From NCBI GenBank assembly GCA_021847735.1, contig JAJZQD010000021.1, positions 1-32,990 on the forward strand: a stretch of DNA of 32,990 bases, in the 5' to 3' direction. This document shows, in pieces, positions 8,860 to 16,045 of this stretch. The notes below the pieces were generated by a model that was given only the letters and a program-made list of their open reading frames with translations, did not search any database and was not told the DNA's origin. This DNA is from Bacillota bacterium. Lineage in GTDB: Bacteria; Bacillota; Thermincolia; Thermincolales; UBA2595. Position numbers and translations under genes: made by a program. Each line of letters begins with the position of its first letter. Positions within the stretch are counted from its first letter, which is position 1.

Positions 8860-9087
8860 AATCCGAAAAGCGATTAAAATTCGTGCCTTTTTCGCCCGAA
8901 AAAAGGTTTTCTCTTCACCTGGTTGGCGAAGAAATGGTCGGAAGAGGTTTCCGTACATTTTCAAATTGTCAAAAAGACATCCCGGAGGACATAACTGATA
9001 CATTTCCTGTTTTACCCTGACAAAAATGCGGACCGCCAAGTTTTTATACAAAAACGGAAATTATTTCATTTCTTATTTCATTTATAG
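8860..9087. other. Non-coding spacer between promoter and repeat array
   Basis: About 230 bp with no supportable gene. Short frames here lack ribosome sites and family features. It would act as the looping DNA between the sigma-54 promoter and the upstream repeats. Two TTATTTCA copies (9061-9068 and 9073-9080) sit at its upstream edge, 12 bp apart. Confidence 0.5.
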
Positions 9088-9186
9088 CGTCTCATACTGT
9101 CTCAAACTGTATCGCAATTGTACCGACTTTGTATCGATACCGTCCCATACTGTATCATTTATGTGTCATTTGTCTCAGCTGTGTCA
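9088..9186. promoter_or_regulatory. Helically phased array of ten TGTnTCA-like heptamers
   Basis: Heptamers start at 9088, 9098, 9108, 9119, 9130, 9141, 9151, 9162, 9171 and 9180. They read CGTCTCA, TGTCTCA, TGTATCG, TGTACCG, TGTATCG, CGTCCCA, TGTATCA, TGTGTCA, TGTCTCA, TGTGTCA. Spacing is 9-11 bp (mean about 10.2), so all copies face one side of the helix. The array lies roughly 256-354 bp upstream of the predicted sigma-54 start of hdrC, a typical distance for an enhancer. The bound protein is not known; direct repeats about 11 bp apart are also typical of OmpR/PhoB-type regulators. Confidence 0.65.
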
Positions 9187-9241
9187 TCTGCCCCCCGGGA
9201 AAAAACCCGTGCCTCTTACAAATAACCCGGCTGCCAAAGAA

Positions 9242-9271
9242 AAAACACCGGTTATTTTAAACCAGTGTTTT
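9242..9271 (-). terminator. Terminator after cysteine-rich gene B
   Basis: The arms AAAACACCGGTT (9242-9253) and AACCAGTGTTTT (9260-9271) form a 12-bp stem with one mismatch. On the minus strand the hairpin runs into TTTTTT. It separates the cysteine-rich gene from the hdr control region. The stretch 9272-9366 between it and the gene shows only a weak small hairpin. Confidence 0.8.
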
Positions 9272-9366
9272 AGTTAGGTGTACCTCTTTGTCGATAGAGA
9301 GGTCATCGAATCCCCCCTTCCAGGGTGTATATGGTTTTAAGTTGTAGGGTGCCCACGCGGTTTGCT

Positions 9367-9639
9367 TTATCCTACAGTTGCGTCACAGATCGGGCAGGTC
9401 ACTTCCCACTCTTCCCAACAGCTAACACACATGATCATGCCACAGTCACAGGTTTTCGTAAGGTGGACAGGCGTTTGCTGCTTGCAGGTGCGGCACCAGA
9501 AATAGGTAGTTTTTAGAACAGGAACTGTGTGATGCCTAAATTCATAAACTTTTGTTTCCACCTGGACTTTTTTAGGCTCCTCAATGGGCTCCAGGTAAGC
9601 GGGATCCTCGATTAAGTAAGTGTCTCTCAGTACACACAT
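9367..9639 (-). CDS. Small cysteine-rich protein B, paralogue of the protein at 332-706
   Basis: The 90-residue protein begins MCVLRDTYLIEDPAYLEP and ends with the same eight-cysteine module (CRTC, CDC, CVSC, CPIC) as the gene at the far end of the hdr-met operon. Only the middle linker differs in length. The function is unknown; zinc or Fe-S binding is inferred from cysteine spacing. A strong site AAAGGAGGG precedes the ATG. It forms a single-gene unit with its own sigma-54 promoter (9697-9713) and terminator (9242-9271), directly upstream of the hdr-met control region. Confidence 0.75.
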   Translation of the reverse strand: MCVLRDTYLIEDPAYLEPIEEPKKVQVETKVYEFRHHTVPVLKTTYFWCRTCKQQTPVHLTKTCDCGMIMCVSCWEEWEVTCPICDATVG

Positions 9640-9696
9640 GCTAAACCCTCCTTTAAATTTTTATTTTGATTTTGTATTCTTTTGCCAATCTATTTA

Positions 9697-9713
9697 TGCA
9701 AAAACAATGCCAG
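9697..9713 (-). promoter_or_regulatory. Sigma-54 (-24/-12) promoter of cysteine-rich gene B
   Basis: The minus strand reads CTGGCATTGTTTTTGCA, which has the invariant GG-N10-GC and fits TGGCA...TTGCW. The predicted start near 9686 leaves about 46 nt of leader. No repeat array is seen on its upstream side. The phased array at 9088-9186 lies downstream of the gene and might serve both promoters by looping. Confidence 0.65.
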
Positions 9714-9755
9714 TTTTTTATAAAAAATGCAGGGCTTATGGTATGGGTAATTTAA

Positions 9756-9793
9756 GCAATATATACTTTACATTATGCAATATATATATTACA
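9756..9793 (+). promoter_or_regulatory. Paired 17-bp repeats, probable operator of the XRE regulator
   Basis: GCAATATATACTTTACA (9756-9772) and GCAATATATATATTACA (9777-9793) match at 15 of 17 positions. They are 21 bp apart, two helical turns. They overlap the predicted promoter, as expected for autorepression by the downstream HTH protein. Confidence 0.5.
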
Positions 9794-9795
9794 AT
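9767..9795 (+). promoter_or_regulatory. Sigma-A promoter of the XRE-ABC operon
   Basis: TTTACA (9767-9772), a 17-bp spacer, then TACAAT (9790-9795). The start would be near 9802, about 17 nt before the XRE start codon. Confidence 0.6.
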
Positions 9796-9818
9796 AATTA
9801 TATACACGGCATCCGGAG

Positions 9819-10040
9819 GTGGTCTTTATCGAACCGGTCATAAAAAACAAAATAAAACTTGCCAGGGTGGAAAAAGGCCTAACTCAGGAGGAACTGGCGG
9901 AACTGGTGGGAGTAACCCGCCAGACCATTGGCCTGATCGAGGCCGGTAAGTATAACCCTACCGTTAAACTATGCCTTCTGCTTGGCAAGTCGCTCAGTAA
10001 AAGCCTTGATGATATTTTCTGGTTAGAGGAGGAAAACTAA
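9819..10040 (+). CDS. XRE-family small transcriptional regulator
   Basis: The 73-residue protein is almost entirely one helix-turn-helix domain (KIKLARVEKGLTQEELAELV then VTRQTIGLIEAGKYNP). It matches the short Cro/CI-like regulators that often precede small membrane proteins and ABC exporters. The GTG start at 9819 abuts GGAGG (9815-9819) with no spacing, so the true start is uncertain. Codons with normal spacing are non-standard, such as ATC at 9828. The stop TAA touches the next ATG. It probably represses its own operon through the repeats at 9756-9793. Confidence 0.8.
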   Translation: MVFIEPVIKNKIKLARVEKGLTQEELAELVGVTRQTIGLIEAGKYNPTVKLCLLLGKSLSKSLDDIFWLEEEN

Positions 10041-10367
10041 ATGAATAAAAAGCCTGTCATGGAGGACGAACGGACTGTTGCGGTGGAGAATGCTGCCGCC
10101 AGCGTAACCCTCAAAGTAATAAGCTGGATGTTGATAATTGACCTGCTGCTCCACGGGTTGGCTCCGGCCAAAATTGACCTCAATGGTTTTCCTGTGGACC
10201 TCCTTTTTATTTGTCTGGTCAGCGGTGTGGTTAACCTGTTTTACAAATGGAGGCAGCAGTCTGTACCTACCGGAATGGTAAAGGTGATTGTCGTCATAGT
10301 GGCGGCAAGCGCCCTTGTCTCTTTCGCCGTTGCCCTGTTGATTACTAAGTTTAAAACTTTATTTTAA
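10041..10367 (+). CDS. Small three-helix membrane protein of unknown function
   Basis: The 108-residue protein has a charged N-terminus and three likely membrane segments (about 25-45, 52-68 and 80-103). It resembles the small membrane proteins found next to XRE regulators, but I do not recognise a specific family. It starts immediately after the regulator's stop codon with AGAGGAGG upstream, so the two are co-translated. A role in sensing or in the adjacent ABC exporter is inference from position. Confidence 0.65.
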   Translation: MNKKPVMEDERTVAVENAAASVTLKVISWMLIIDLLLHGLAPAKIDLNGFPVDLLFICLVSGVVNLFYKWRQQSVPTGMVKVIVVIVAASALVSFAVALLITKFKTLF

Positions 10368-10393
10368 TCAAGAATTTGAGTAGGAGGATGAAC

Positions 10394-11116
10394 TTGCTTA
10401 AGCTCTTAAATGTATCAAAGAGTTATAACAAAGGAAGTATCAAGGCTGTCGACAACCTTACCCTGGAGGTGCAAAAAGGGGAAATCTTCGGGTTTCTGGG
10501 TCCTAACGGGGCCGGTAAAACCACAACCATAAAAATGATCACCGGCCTGCTGGAAAACGACTCCGGTTCAATCGCCATTAACGATGTGGACACCAAGACC
10601 AGTTCCATTGAAGCTAAAAAGCAGTTCGGTTTCGTCCCTGATTCACCCCACATCTATGACCGGATAACCGGACTTGAATACCTGAACTTCCTGGGAGACA
10701 TCTACGGGGTTGCCGCAGTTGAGCGGGAAGGGACCATCAACGAACTGGCGCGCCTTTTTGAGTTAGAGGATGCCCTGAGGGACATTATTCAAAGCTACTC
10801 CCACGGCATGCAGCAAAAACTGGTGATAATAGGTTCTCTTCTACATAAACCCCCTTTTTGGGTCCTGGACGAGCCTATGGTCGGGCTGGACCCCCGCTCT
10901 GCCCACAATTTAAAGCAGTTGATGCGGGCACACTGCGCATTGGGTAACAGCGTATTTTTTTCAACCCATATCCTGGAGGTGGCGGAAAAACTCTGTGACC
11001 AGATAGGCATTATCCGCAAGGGACAACTAATTTTCTCCGGCACCATGGACGAACTGCGCGGCGAAAAACAGGGCCGCGAGTCCCTGGAGCAAATCTTTTT
11101 GGAGCTGACGGAATGA
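10394..11116 (+). CDS. ABC transporter ATP-binding protein
   Basis: The 240-residue protein has Walker A GPNGAGKTT, signature YSHGMQQK, Walker B WVLDEP and the switch FFSTH, in the usual order for an ABC-2 type exporter ATPase. The signature SHGMQQK is the form common in the CcmA/NatA/EcsA group. I choose the TTG at 10394 because GTAGGAGG lies 6 nt upstream and it gives the normal MLKLLNVSKSY start. The ATG at 10388 directly abuts AGGAGG. It overlaps the permease by 4 bp (ATGA). The substrate is unknown. Confidence 0.88.
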   Translation: MLKLLNVSKSYNKGSIKAVDNLTLEVQKGEIFGFLGPNGAGKTTTIKMITGLLENDSGSIAINDVDTKTSSIEAKKQFGFVPDSPHIYDRITGLEYLNFLGDIYGVAAVEREGTINELARLFELEDALRDIIQSYSHGMQQKLVIIGSLLHKPPFWVLDEPMVGLDPRSAHNLKQLMRAHCALGNSVFFSTHILEVAEKLCDQIGIIRKGQLIFSGTMDELRGEKQGRESLEQIFLELTE

Positions 11117-12789
11117 TAAAACACTTTTGGGTAGTTTGGAAGACACAGCTTAACCAGACCTTCGGTTTTTCTCATTTAAAATACCTTTACCGGACAAACC
11201 GCCGCAAATTTATCGGCCGGATGGCATTTATCCCGCTCATTTTATTGGCTTTACTGCCTGTCCTTCAGTTAATTTTCAAGGTATACGGGTCTGTTTTTAA
11301 TGTTCTGCACCCTCTGGGTCAGGACCAGGTGATTTTTGCCCTGGCCTTTGTGTTTACCCAGTCCCTGGCCCTGATTTTCGGGCTGTTCTACCTGATGTCC
11401 AATTTTTACTCTGCCAGGGATTTGGACATGCTGATACCTTTACCTGTCAGGCCTTCTGTTATCCTCGGCAGTAAATTTATGATTGTGGTTATAAGTGAAT
11501 ATGCCGCAACATTTCCAGTTGTCCTGCCGGCCCTGTTGGTTTATGGGATCCATACCGGCCCACCGCTGACTTTTTGGGTCCTGGCGCTGCTTATCACTCT
11601 ACTGCTGCCGATAATTCCCCTTGCCCTGGCTTCAATATTTGTTGTTCTGCTGATGAGGGTAACCAACGCAGCCAGGGGCCGGGGAGTAATGCGGATTACC
11701 GGCGCGTTTTTAGGGGTGCTCGTTTATTCTGCAATTCAATGGCTCCAGTACCGTTTTCGAAACAGCGGCCCGGTAGAACTGGAAGCTATGCTGACCAACC
11801 CCGACGGGCTTATAAACATGCTCACCCGAAGGTTTCCCCCAAGTCTATGGGCGGCCCGCGGTCTTTATAATTTCCCGGAACCGGCCGGCCTTCTCAATCT
11901 TGCCCTTTATATAGGTGCCACACTAGGGGCGGCGGCGTTCCTGTTCCTGCTGGCTGACAGGGTCTTTTACAGGGGTCTTATAGGCGGAAACGAAGTGTCG
12001 GCCAAAAGAAAGAAACTGGCCTCAACTCCCGGGGACTTTCAAGCCCGGAGCGTTTTTAAAGCCCTTTTCCTAAGGGAATGGAGAAACCTTATCCGCTCGG
12101 CTTCCTTCCTGACCCCGGTTTTAGTGAATATCGTGATACTACCGGCGGCCTTTGCGGTACCGCTCCTGTCAGCCTCAAAACAAGGTATTTTAAGTGCAGG
12201 CAAAATTCAGGACAGCGATTGGATACAATACGTCATAGTTTTTGCCGTCTCGGGATTAATTACCCTTGCCGGTACATCCAACAGTATTGCCGTCACGGCA
12301 TTGTCCAGGGAAGGAAAATCTTTTTGGATATCCAAAACAATTCCGGCTCCGCCCTTTATCCAGATACTGTCCAAATTTGTCCTGGCATTCATTGTCCCTG
12401 TATTCCTGACAGTCGCGGCATTGACGGCAGAGGCCCTGGCACTTCGTTTTTCCGCTATGAGACTTGTTGAGCAGGCTTTCCTGGCCCTGGTGGGTAGTTC
12501 TGTTACAATGAGTTTTAGCCTGTTCTTAGACCTTTTGAATCCAAAGCTAAACTGGACAGACCCCCAGCAAATCATGAAACGCAACCTCAATGCCATAATC
12601 TCGGTATTTTCTACCATGGGGTTTGTGGGTTCCAGCTTCGCCCTGATTTATTTCCTGGGGAAGGGAATGAAGTTCTCCCCGGGCTTGGCCTACTACGTTG
12701 TCGCAATTTTGTGGGTTTTGCTGTTGGGGACCGCGGCCTGGCTGTTATTCCATAAAGCGGAAAGCCGCTATAGTAAGATAGAATCTTAA
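11113..12789 (+). CDS. ABC exporter permease, about 12 membrane segments
   Basis: The 558-residue protein has roughly twelve hydrophobic segments, in two groups split by a charged region near 290-320 (AKRKKLASTPGDFQARS). This size and pattern match the large ABC-2-type permeases that pair with a single ATPase. It is translationally coupled to the ATPase through ATGA. With the XRE regulator it looks like a self-regulated export system, perhaps for a peptide, lipid or drug; the sequence gives no direct substrate clue. A strong terminator follows at once. Confidence 0.82.
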   Translation: MIKHFWVVWKTQLNQTFGFSHLKYLYRTNRRKFIGRMAFIPLILLALLPVLQLIFKVYGSVFNVLHPLGQDQVIFALAFVFTQSLALIFGLFYLMSNFYSARDLDMLIPLPVRPSVILGSKFMIVVISEYAATFPVVLPALLVYGIHTGPPLTFWVLALLITLLLPIIPLALASIFVVLLMRVTNAARGRGVMRITGAFLGVLVYSAIQWLQYRFRNSGPVELEAMLTNPDGLINMLTRRFPPSLWAARGLYNFPEPAGLLNLALYIGATLGAAAFLFLLADRVFYRGLIGGNEVSAKRKKLASTPGDFQARSVFKALFLREWRNLIRSASFLTPVLVNIVILPAAFAVPLLSASKQGILSAGKIQDSDWIQYVIVFAVSGLITLAGTSNSIAVTALSREGKSFWISKTIPAPPFIQILSKFVLAFIVPVFLTVAALTAEALALRFSAMRLVEQAFLALVGSSVTMSFSLFLDLLNPKLNWTDPQQIMKRNLNAIISVFSTMGFVGSSFALIYFLGKGMKFSPGLAYYVVAILWVLLLGTAAWLLFHKAESRYSKIES

Positions 12790-12791
12790 AT

Positions 12792-12834
12792 AAAAACACC
12801 TCCCTGGGGTAATAATAGTCAGGGAGGTGTTTTT
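12792..12834 (+). terminator. Terminator hairpin carrying the next gene's ribosome site
   Basis: AAAAACACCTCCCTG (12792-12806) and CAGGGAGGTGTTTTT (12820-12834) are perfectly complementary over 15 bp with a 13-nt loop and a trailing T run. The 3' arm contains GGGAGGTG, 5 nt before the GTG start at 12835. In read-through RNA the hairpin would hide that ribosome site. Confidence 0.85.
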
Positions 12835-13044
12835 GTGTTTTTCATCGGTTTTAATTTTTTCAGAGGACTGCTTGGCCTGATTATGTTCCCCCTGGCTATC
12901 GGAGCAGCCTATTGGACCTACAAAGACATGTCAAGGAGAGGCATGTCTTATCCCTGGCTGTGGGCAGGAATCTCCTTCTCCATATTCCCTTTAGGTTTCA
13001 TCGTCTACCTGCTCTACCGGTTGTTTGCACGGAATAGGGTGTAA
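12835..13044 (+). CDS. Small two-helix membrane protein, PLDc_N-like
   Basis: The 69-residue protein has two hydrophobic segments flanking YKDMSRRGMSYPW, a pattern like the short PLDc_N (phospholipase D N-terminal-like) membrane proteins of Firmicutes. The start is GTG with GGGAGGTG 5 nt upstream, although that ribosome site is the 3' arm of the preceding terminator. It has its own terminator downstream. Its function is unknown. No separate promoter was found, so expression would depend on read-through or a promoter inside the permease gene. Confidence 0.6.
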   Translation: MFFIGFNFFRGLLGLIMFPLAIGAAYWTYKDMSRRGMSYPWLWAGISFSIFPLGFIVYLLYRLFARNRV

Positions 13045-13065
13045 CTTATGCAACGAATCAAATGT

Positions 13066-13105
13066 GGTGTCCCAAAAGTTAATCTGGGACACCGCGCATT
13101 TTTTT
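13066..13105 (+). terminator. Terminator between convergent genes
   Basis: GGTGTCCCA (13066-13074) and TGGGACACC (13085-13093) form a perfect 9-bp stem, followed by GCGCA and a T run (13099-13105). It ends the plus-strand transcript. It may help end the converging ubiD transcript, though there is no T run in that direction. Confidence 0.8.
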
Positions 13106-14867
13106 ATTGGCTTTTAAATAACTCATCCCACCGGTCCGATACCCTTTTTACGATATCCGGTCTCGGGACAACTTCACCCGGATACTGGAGTTTCATGCGC
13201 GCATCGATAACCACCGGGCCCTCATAAAGGATTTTGTTGTTTCTCACAGTGTAGTCAGCGTACATATCCCATGCCGGGTCAAAACGGGTAAACACCGTCC
13301 ATAGGAACGAGGTCTGGTCAGTAATTTGGTCGATATTGTCAACCAAGACCACCAGGGGCCAGTGGGCCAACTGTCTGCGGCCCTTCCTGACAATCTCGGC
13401 TGCCAGGTCGGGCACGTCTTTGAAAGACTCCCCTGAAACAATCAAACACCCTTTACAGTAGGGCTCAATTTTCAAAATACCTGGCAGCTGCCCGCCGGTG
13501 TATTCGTCGGTCAAAGACCAGATCGGTTTCCCCAGCCCAAGCATGATGGCTTTACTGCCCTGGTTAAAGGAACGGCCGGTATAGTCGAGGGTATCCATTG
13601 ATGTATCGTTTATAATTACCAGGTCCTGGGCCGGGTTAAAGCGTAACAGCACGTTTTCCAGCACCTGCTTAAAGTCCCTCAGATTCACGGAAACATCTGT
13701 AACAATAAGGAACTTGGTCAGGGAAAGCTGTCCTTCACCGAGAATCCTGAAGGAATGGGCCAGGGCTTCACGGTAGTAACTCTCCCTTACCACAGCGGCC
13801 GCCAGGGAGTGGAAGCCAGCTTCACCGTAAGTCCAGATGGATTTAACCCCAGGCATTAAAAGGGGGAACATCGGAGCTAGCAGTTCCTGCATCCATTCCC
13901 CGATAAAATAGTCTTCCTGCCGTGGTTTCCCAACTACTGTGGCGGGGTATATAGCATTCCGACGGTGGTATACCTGGCGCACATTAAATATCGGGAATTC
14001 GTGAACCAATGAGTAGTACCCGTAATGGTCACCGAAGGGCCCCTCCGGGAATCGCAAAACAGGTGGGACCTCGCCACAAATAGCAAATTCGGCCTCAGCA
14101 ATCAACCTATGGGGGTAGTCTTCCACTTCAACCATATCCAGTTTTTCCCCCATTAAAAAGGAGGCATACAGTAATTCAGGCAACGGTTCAGGCAGAGCTG
14201 TGATAGCGGCTATAACCAATGCCGGCGGTCCGCCCAGGAACAGGGTGACAGGAAGCGACTTGTTCATTTTCTCTGCTTCATGGTAATGAAAACCGCCGCC
14301 TTTGTGGATCTGCCAGTGCATGCCCGTCTCTTCTCCGGACCGGATCTGAATCCTGTACATCCCCAGGTTGTGTTCCCTGGTGACCGGATGCTCCGTATAC
14401 ACGAGAGGCAGGGTGACAAAGGGTCCTCCGTCCTCGTGCCAGCTAGTGATAACCGGCAATTCCGTAAGGTTGACCTCCGGCTGACGGCACTCTAAAACAG
14501 GGGCTTTCTTCTTGTTCACACTGCGCAGCCCGCTCTTGGCAACACTGAGAAGCCAGTCCCGCTCTTCCCAGAGGTTTCGTAATTTCGGGGGCATTAATTT
14601 ATCAAGGGCGCGCACCGCCCTTTTCAACATCTTCTGGGGTCTTGGGCCGACAGACATTTCCACCCTTCGGGGTGTGCCGAATAAATTCGTGGCAACAGGG
14701 AACTTACTGCCTTTAACGTTAGTAAAAAGCAGGGCAGGTCCCTGCTCATCTATCACCCGGCGGTGGATTTCCGCCAGTTCCAGGTAAGGGTCTACCTCAG
14801 CCGTAATTTCCACAAGTTGTTTTTCTTTTCTTAACTGCTCGATAAAGCTCCGCAAGTTCTTGTGCAT
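13104..14867 (-). CDS. ubiD: UbiD-family prenylated-FMN decarboxylase
   Basis: The 587-residue protein is a UbiD-family (de)carboxylase that uses prenylated FMN. GMYR gives Arg172, and PEGPFGD gives Glu275 and Asp280, which align in spacing with the R-E-E catalytic residues of characterised members; the third position is Asp rather than the common Glu. GMHWQIHKGGG is the flavin/metal region. Length and the GDHYGYY motif resemble long menaquinone-pathway (MqnL-like) or aromatic-acid decarboxylases, so the substrate is open. The start ATG follows GGGGAG. An LpdD-like gene lies 46 bp upstream in the same direction. No ubiX-like flavin prenyltransferase is present in the window. Confidence 0.9.
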   Translation of the reverse strand: MHKNLRSFIEQLRKEKQLVEITAEVDPYLELAEIHRRVIDEQGPALLFTNVKGSKFPVATNLFGTPRRVEMSVGPRPQKMLKRAVRALDKLMPPKLRNLWEERDWLLSVAKSGLRSVNKKKAPVLECRQPEVNLTELPVITSWHEDGGPFVTLPLVYTEHPVTREHNLGMYRIQIRSGEETGMHWQIHKGGGFHYHEAEKMNKSLPVTLFLGGPPALVIAAITALPEPLPELLYASFLMGEKLDMVEVEDYPHRLIAEAEFAICGEVPPVLRFPEGPFGDHYGYYSLVHEFPIFNVRQVYHRRNAIYPATVVGKPRQEDYFIGEWMQELLAPMFPLLMPGVKSIWTYGEAGFHSLAAAVVRESYYREALAHSFRILGEGQLSLTKFLIVTDVSVNLRDFKQVLENVLLRFNPAQDLVIINDTSMDTLDYTGRSFNQGSKAIMLGLGKPIWSLTDEYTGGQLPGILKIEPYCKGCLIVSGESFKDVPDLAAEIVRKGRRQLAHWPLVVLVDNIDQITDQTSFLWTVFTRFDPAWDMYADYTVRNNKILYEGPVVIDARMKLQYPGEVVPRPDIVKRVSDRWDELFKSQ

Positions 14868-14913
14868 GTCTGCTCCCCTGCAATCCTTTTCATCTAATAG
14901 TAAAGGCCATTTA

Positions 14914-15294
14914 TCAGCTTTTTATCTGTTTAATCAGTAAGCTTGCCGCTTCAAGGCTATTTTCTACGAGCTTTTGTATCTCACGTTCTTCGGCCCTGTC
15001 TATGTGTATACCTGCCACCACGGCGACAGTATTACCGGTCTCAAGGCAAATTAATTCGGCGACGGGAACTGCAACTTCGGTGTCCTTGTGCCCCGGCACG
15101 GGGCACACCCAGGTGTCACAGGAAATTTTATCACCGGCAAGGCTTTTTCTGGGCACACTCATTGCCACCCCACCCACATGAGGCTTCTCACCACCGGTGA
15201 TGGTAACTGAAATGCCAGAGCCAGTTATAATCGAAGAAATATGTATTTGGTAGCGGCCTTCGCCGTAAGAAACCTGGATCTCTTCCTGGTACAT
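14914..15294 (-). CDS. lpdD: LpdD-like prenylated-flavin chaperone / UbiD accessory protein
   Basis: The 126-residue protein resembles the small LpdD family found beside UbiD-type decarboxylases such as gallate decarboxylase. Matching features are GEKPHVGGVAMSVPR, PGHKDTEVAVPVAELI and VVAGIHIDRAEEREI. The family is thought to help deliver or mature the prenylated flavin cofactor. It is the first gene of a two-gene unit with ubiD. The family assignment is from remembered motifs, not a search. Confidence 0.65.
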   Translation of the reverse strand: MYQEEIQVSYGEGRYQIHISSIITGSGISVTITGGEKPHVGGVAMSVPRKSLAGDKISCDTWVCPVPGHKDTEVAVPVAELICLETGNTVAVVAGIHIDRAEEREIQKLVENSLEAASLLIKQIKS

Positions 15295-15423
15295 GATATC
15301 ACCCTTAAATATTAATGTTCCATAAAGCTAAAATATTCTACACAGCTATTGTTATCCCTGCCTGGGTATTTTATTTTATAAATCCCACAGTAAAGTTTTT
15401 TCCAAATTTTACGATAAGCTTAC

Positions 15424-15463
15424 TATAATATTTTCTATGCGGGAAAACGGATTTTCCCTGCAT
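15424..15463 (+). promoter_or_regulatory. TATAAT box with hairpin at the predicted mRNA 5' end
   Basis: TATAAT (15424-15429) has only a weak -35. The predicted start near 15436 coincides with a hairpin, ATGCGGGAAAA (15437-15447) pairing with TTTTCCCTGCAT (15452-15463), 11 bp with one bulge. A 5'-terminal hairpin of this kind can stabilise an mRNA. The AAGGAGG ribosome site lies just after it. Confidence 0.45.
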
Positions 15464-15491
15464 GAAGTAAAACTCAAGGAGGAGAACTGGT

Positions 15492-15983
15492 ATGAAAATT
15501 GAAAACTCGAGCATCACTATGGCCAGTACCCACACCTACCAGGAAAAACACGAAGTGAGTGAAAAGCTTCGAATGTGGGTAGGCGACCAAAGACCGGATT
15601 TTGAGGGTCAGAAGCAGGCGGCGGGAAATAATCCACCGGTACAACTCCCCTCACCCCAGGACTACATAGTGGAATTATCGGGCAAAACGAAGGTTAAGAA
15701 GACACAGGAAACCGACAACCTGGACTTTGAATTGACTGACAAAGATAAGGTTAAAATACTACTCATTGAAAAGTTCGTAAAAGCTTTAACAGGAAAGAAA
15801 ATTAAGATAAGGATACTTGAAAAATTAAGAAACTCTGAAAAGGATAGCCAGGGGTTAAATGACGAGATATGCACCCTTGGGAACAGTGCCAACGAACTGC
15901 AGGGACAAGTTGTCAAAACAGGTGTCTTTGTAAATGAGAACGGTACCGTTGGGACAGTTCAGCAAATCGATTTAACCGTCTAA
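15492..15983 (+). CDS. Conserved hypothetical protein
   Basis: The 163-residue protein is soluble, highly charged and has no signal peptide or membrane segment. The N-terminus (MKIENSSITMASTHTYQEK, then LRMWVG) looks like a conserved motif seen in uncharacterised anaerobe proteins, but I cannot name a family. The middle (about 70-115) is Lys/Glu-rich and probably helical. AAGGAGG precedes the ATG. It is a single-gene unit with a terminator at 16046-16076, divergent from lpdD-ubiD and convergent with the sigma-54 activator. Confidence 0.7.
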   Translation: MKIENSSITMASTHTYQEKHEVSEKLRMWVGDQRPDFEGQKQAAGNNPPVQLPSPQDYIVELSGKTKVKKTQETDNLDFELTDKDKVKILLIEKFVKALTGKKIKIRILEKLRNSEKDSQGLNDEICTLGNSANELQGQVVKTGVFVNENGTVGTVQQIDLTV

Positions 15984-16045
15984 TTCCGGCAGTACCGCAT
16001 TTGATGTTCACCCATATGGGTTCACCCAAACTCCCAGAACACGAG

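Noticed and set aside
9081-9086. TATAAA on the minus strand directly beside the repeat array as a sigma-A -10 box
   Set aside because: There is no suitable -35, and a much better sigma-54 promoter lies close to hdrC; kept as the alternative model.
8848-9277. Several small frames upstream of hdrC on both strands
   Set aside because: They lack ribosome sites and family features and cross the phased repeat array; they appear to be chance frames.
16004-16030. Small palindrome ACCCATATGGGT with repeated TTCACCC near the end of the gene at 15983
   Set aside because: Too short and isolated to assign a role.
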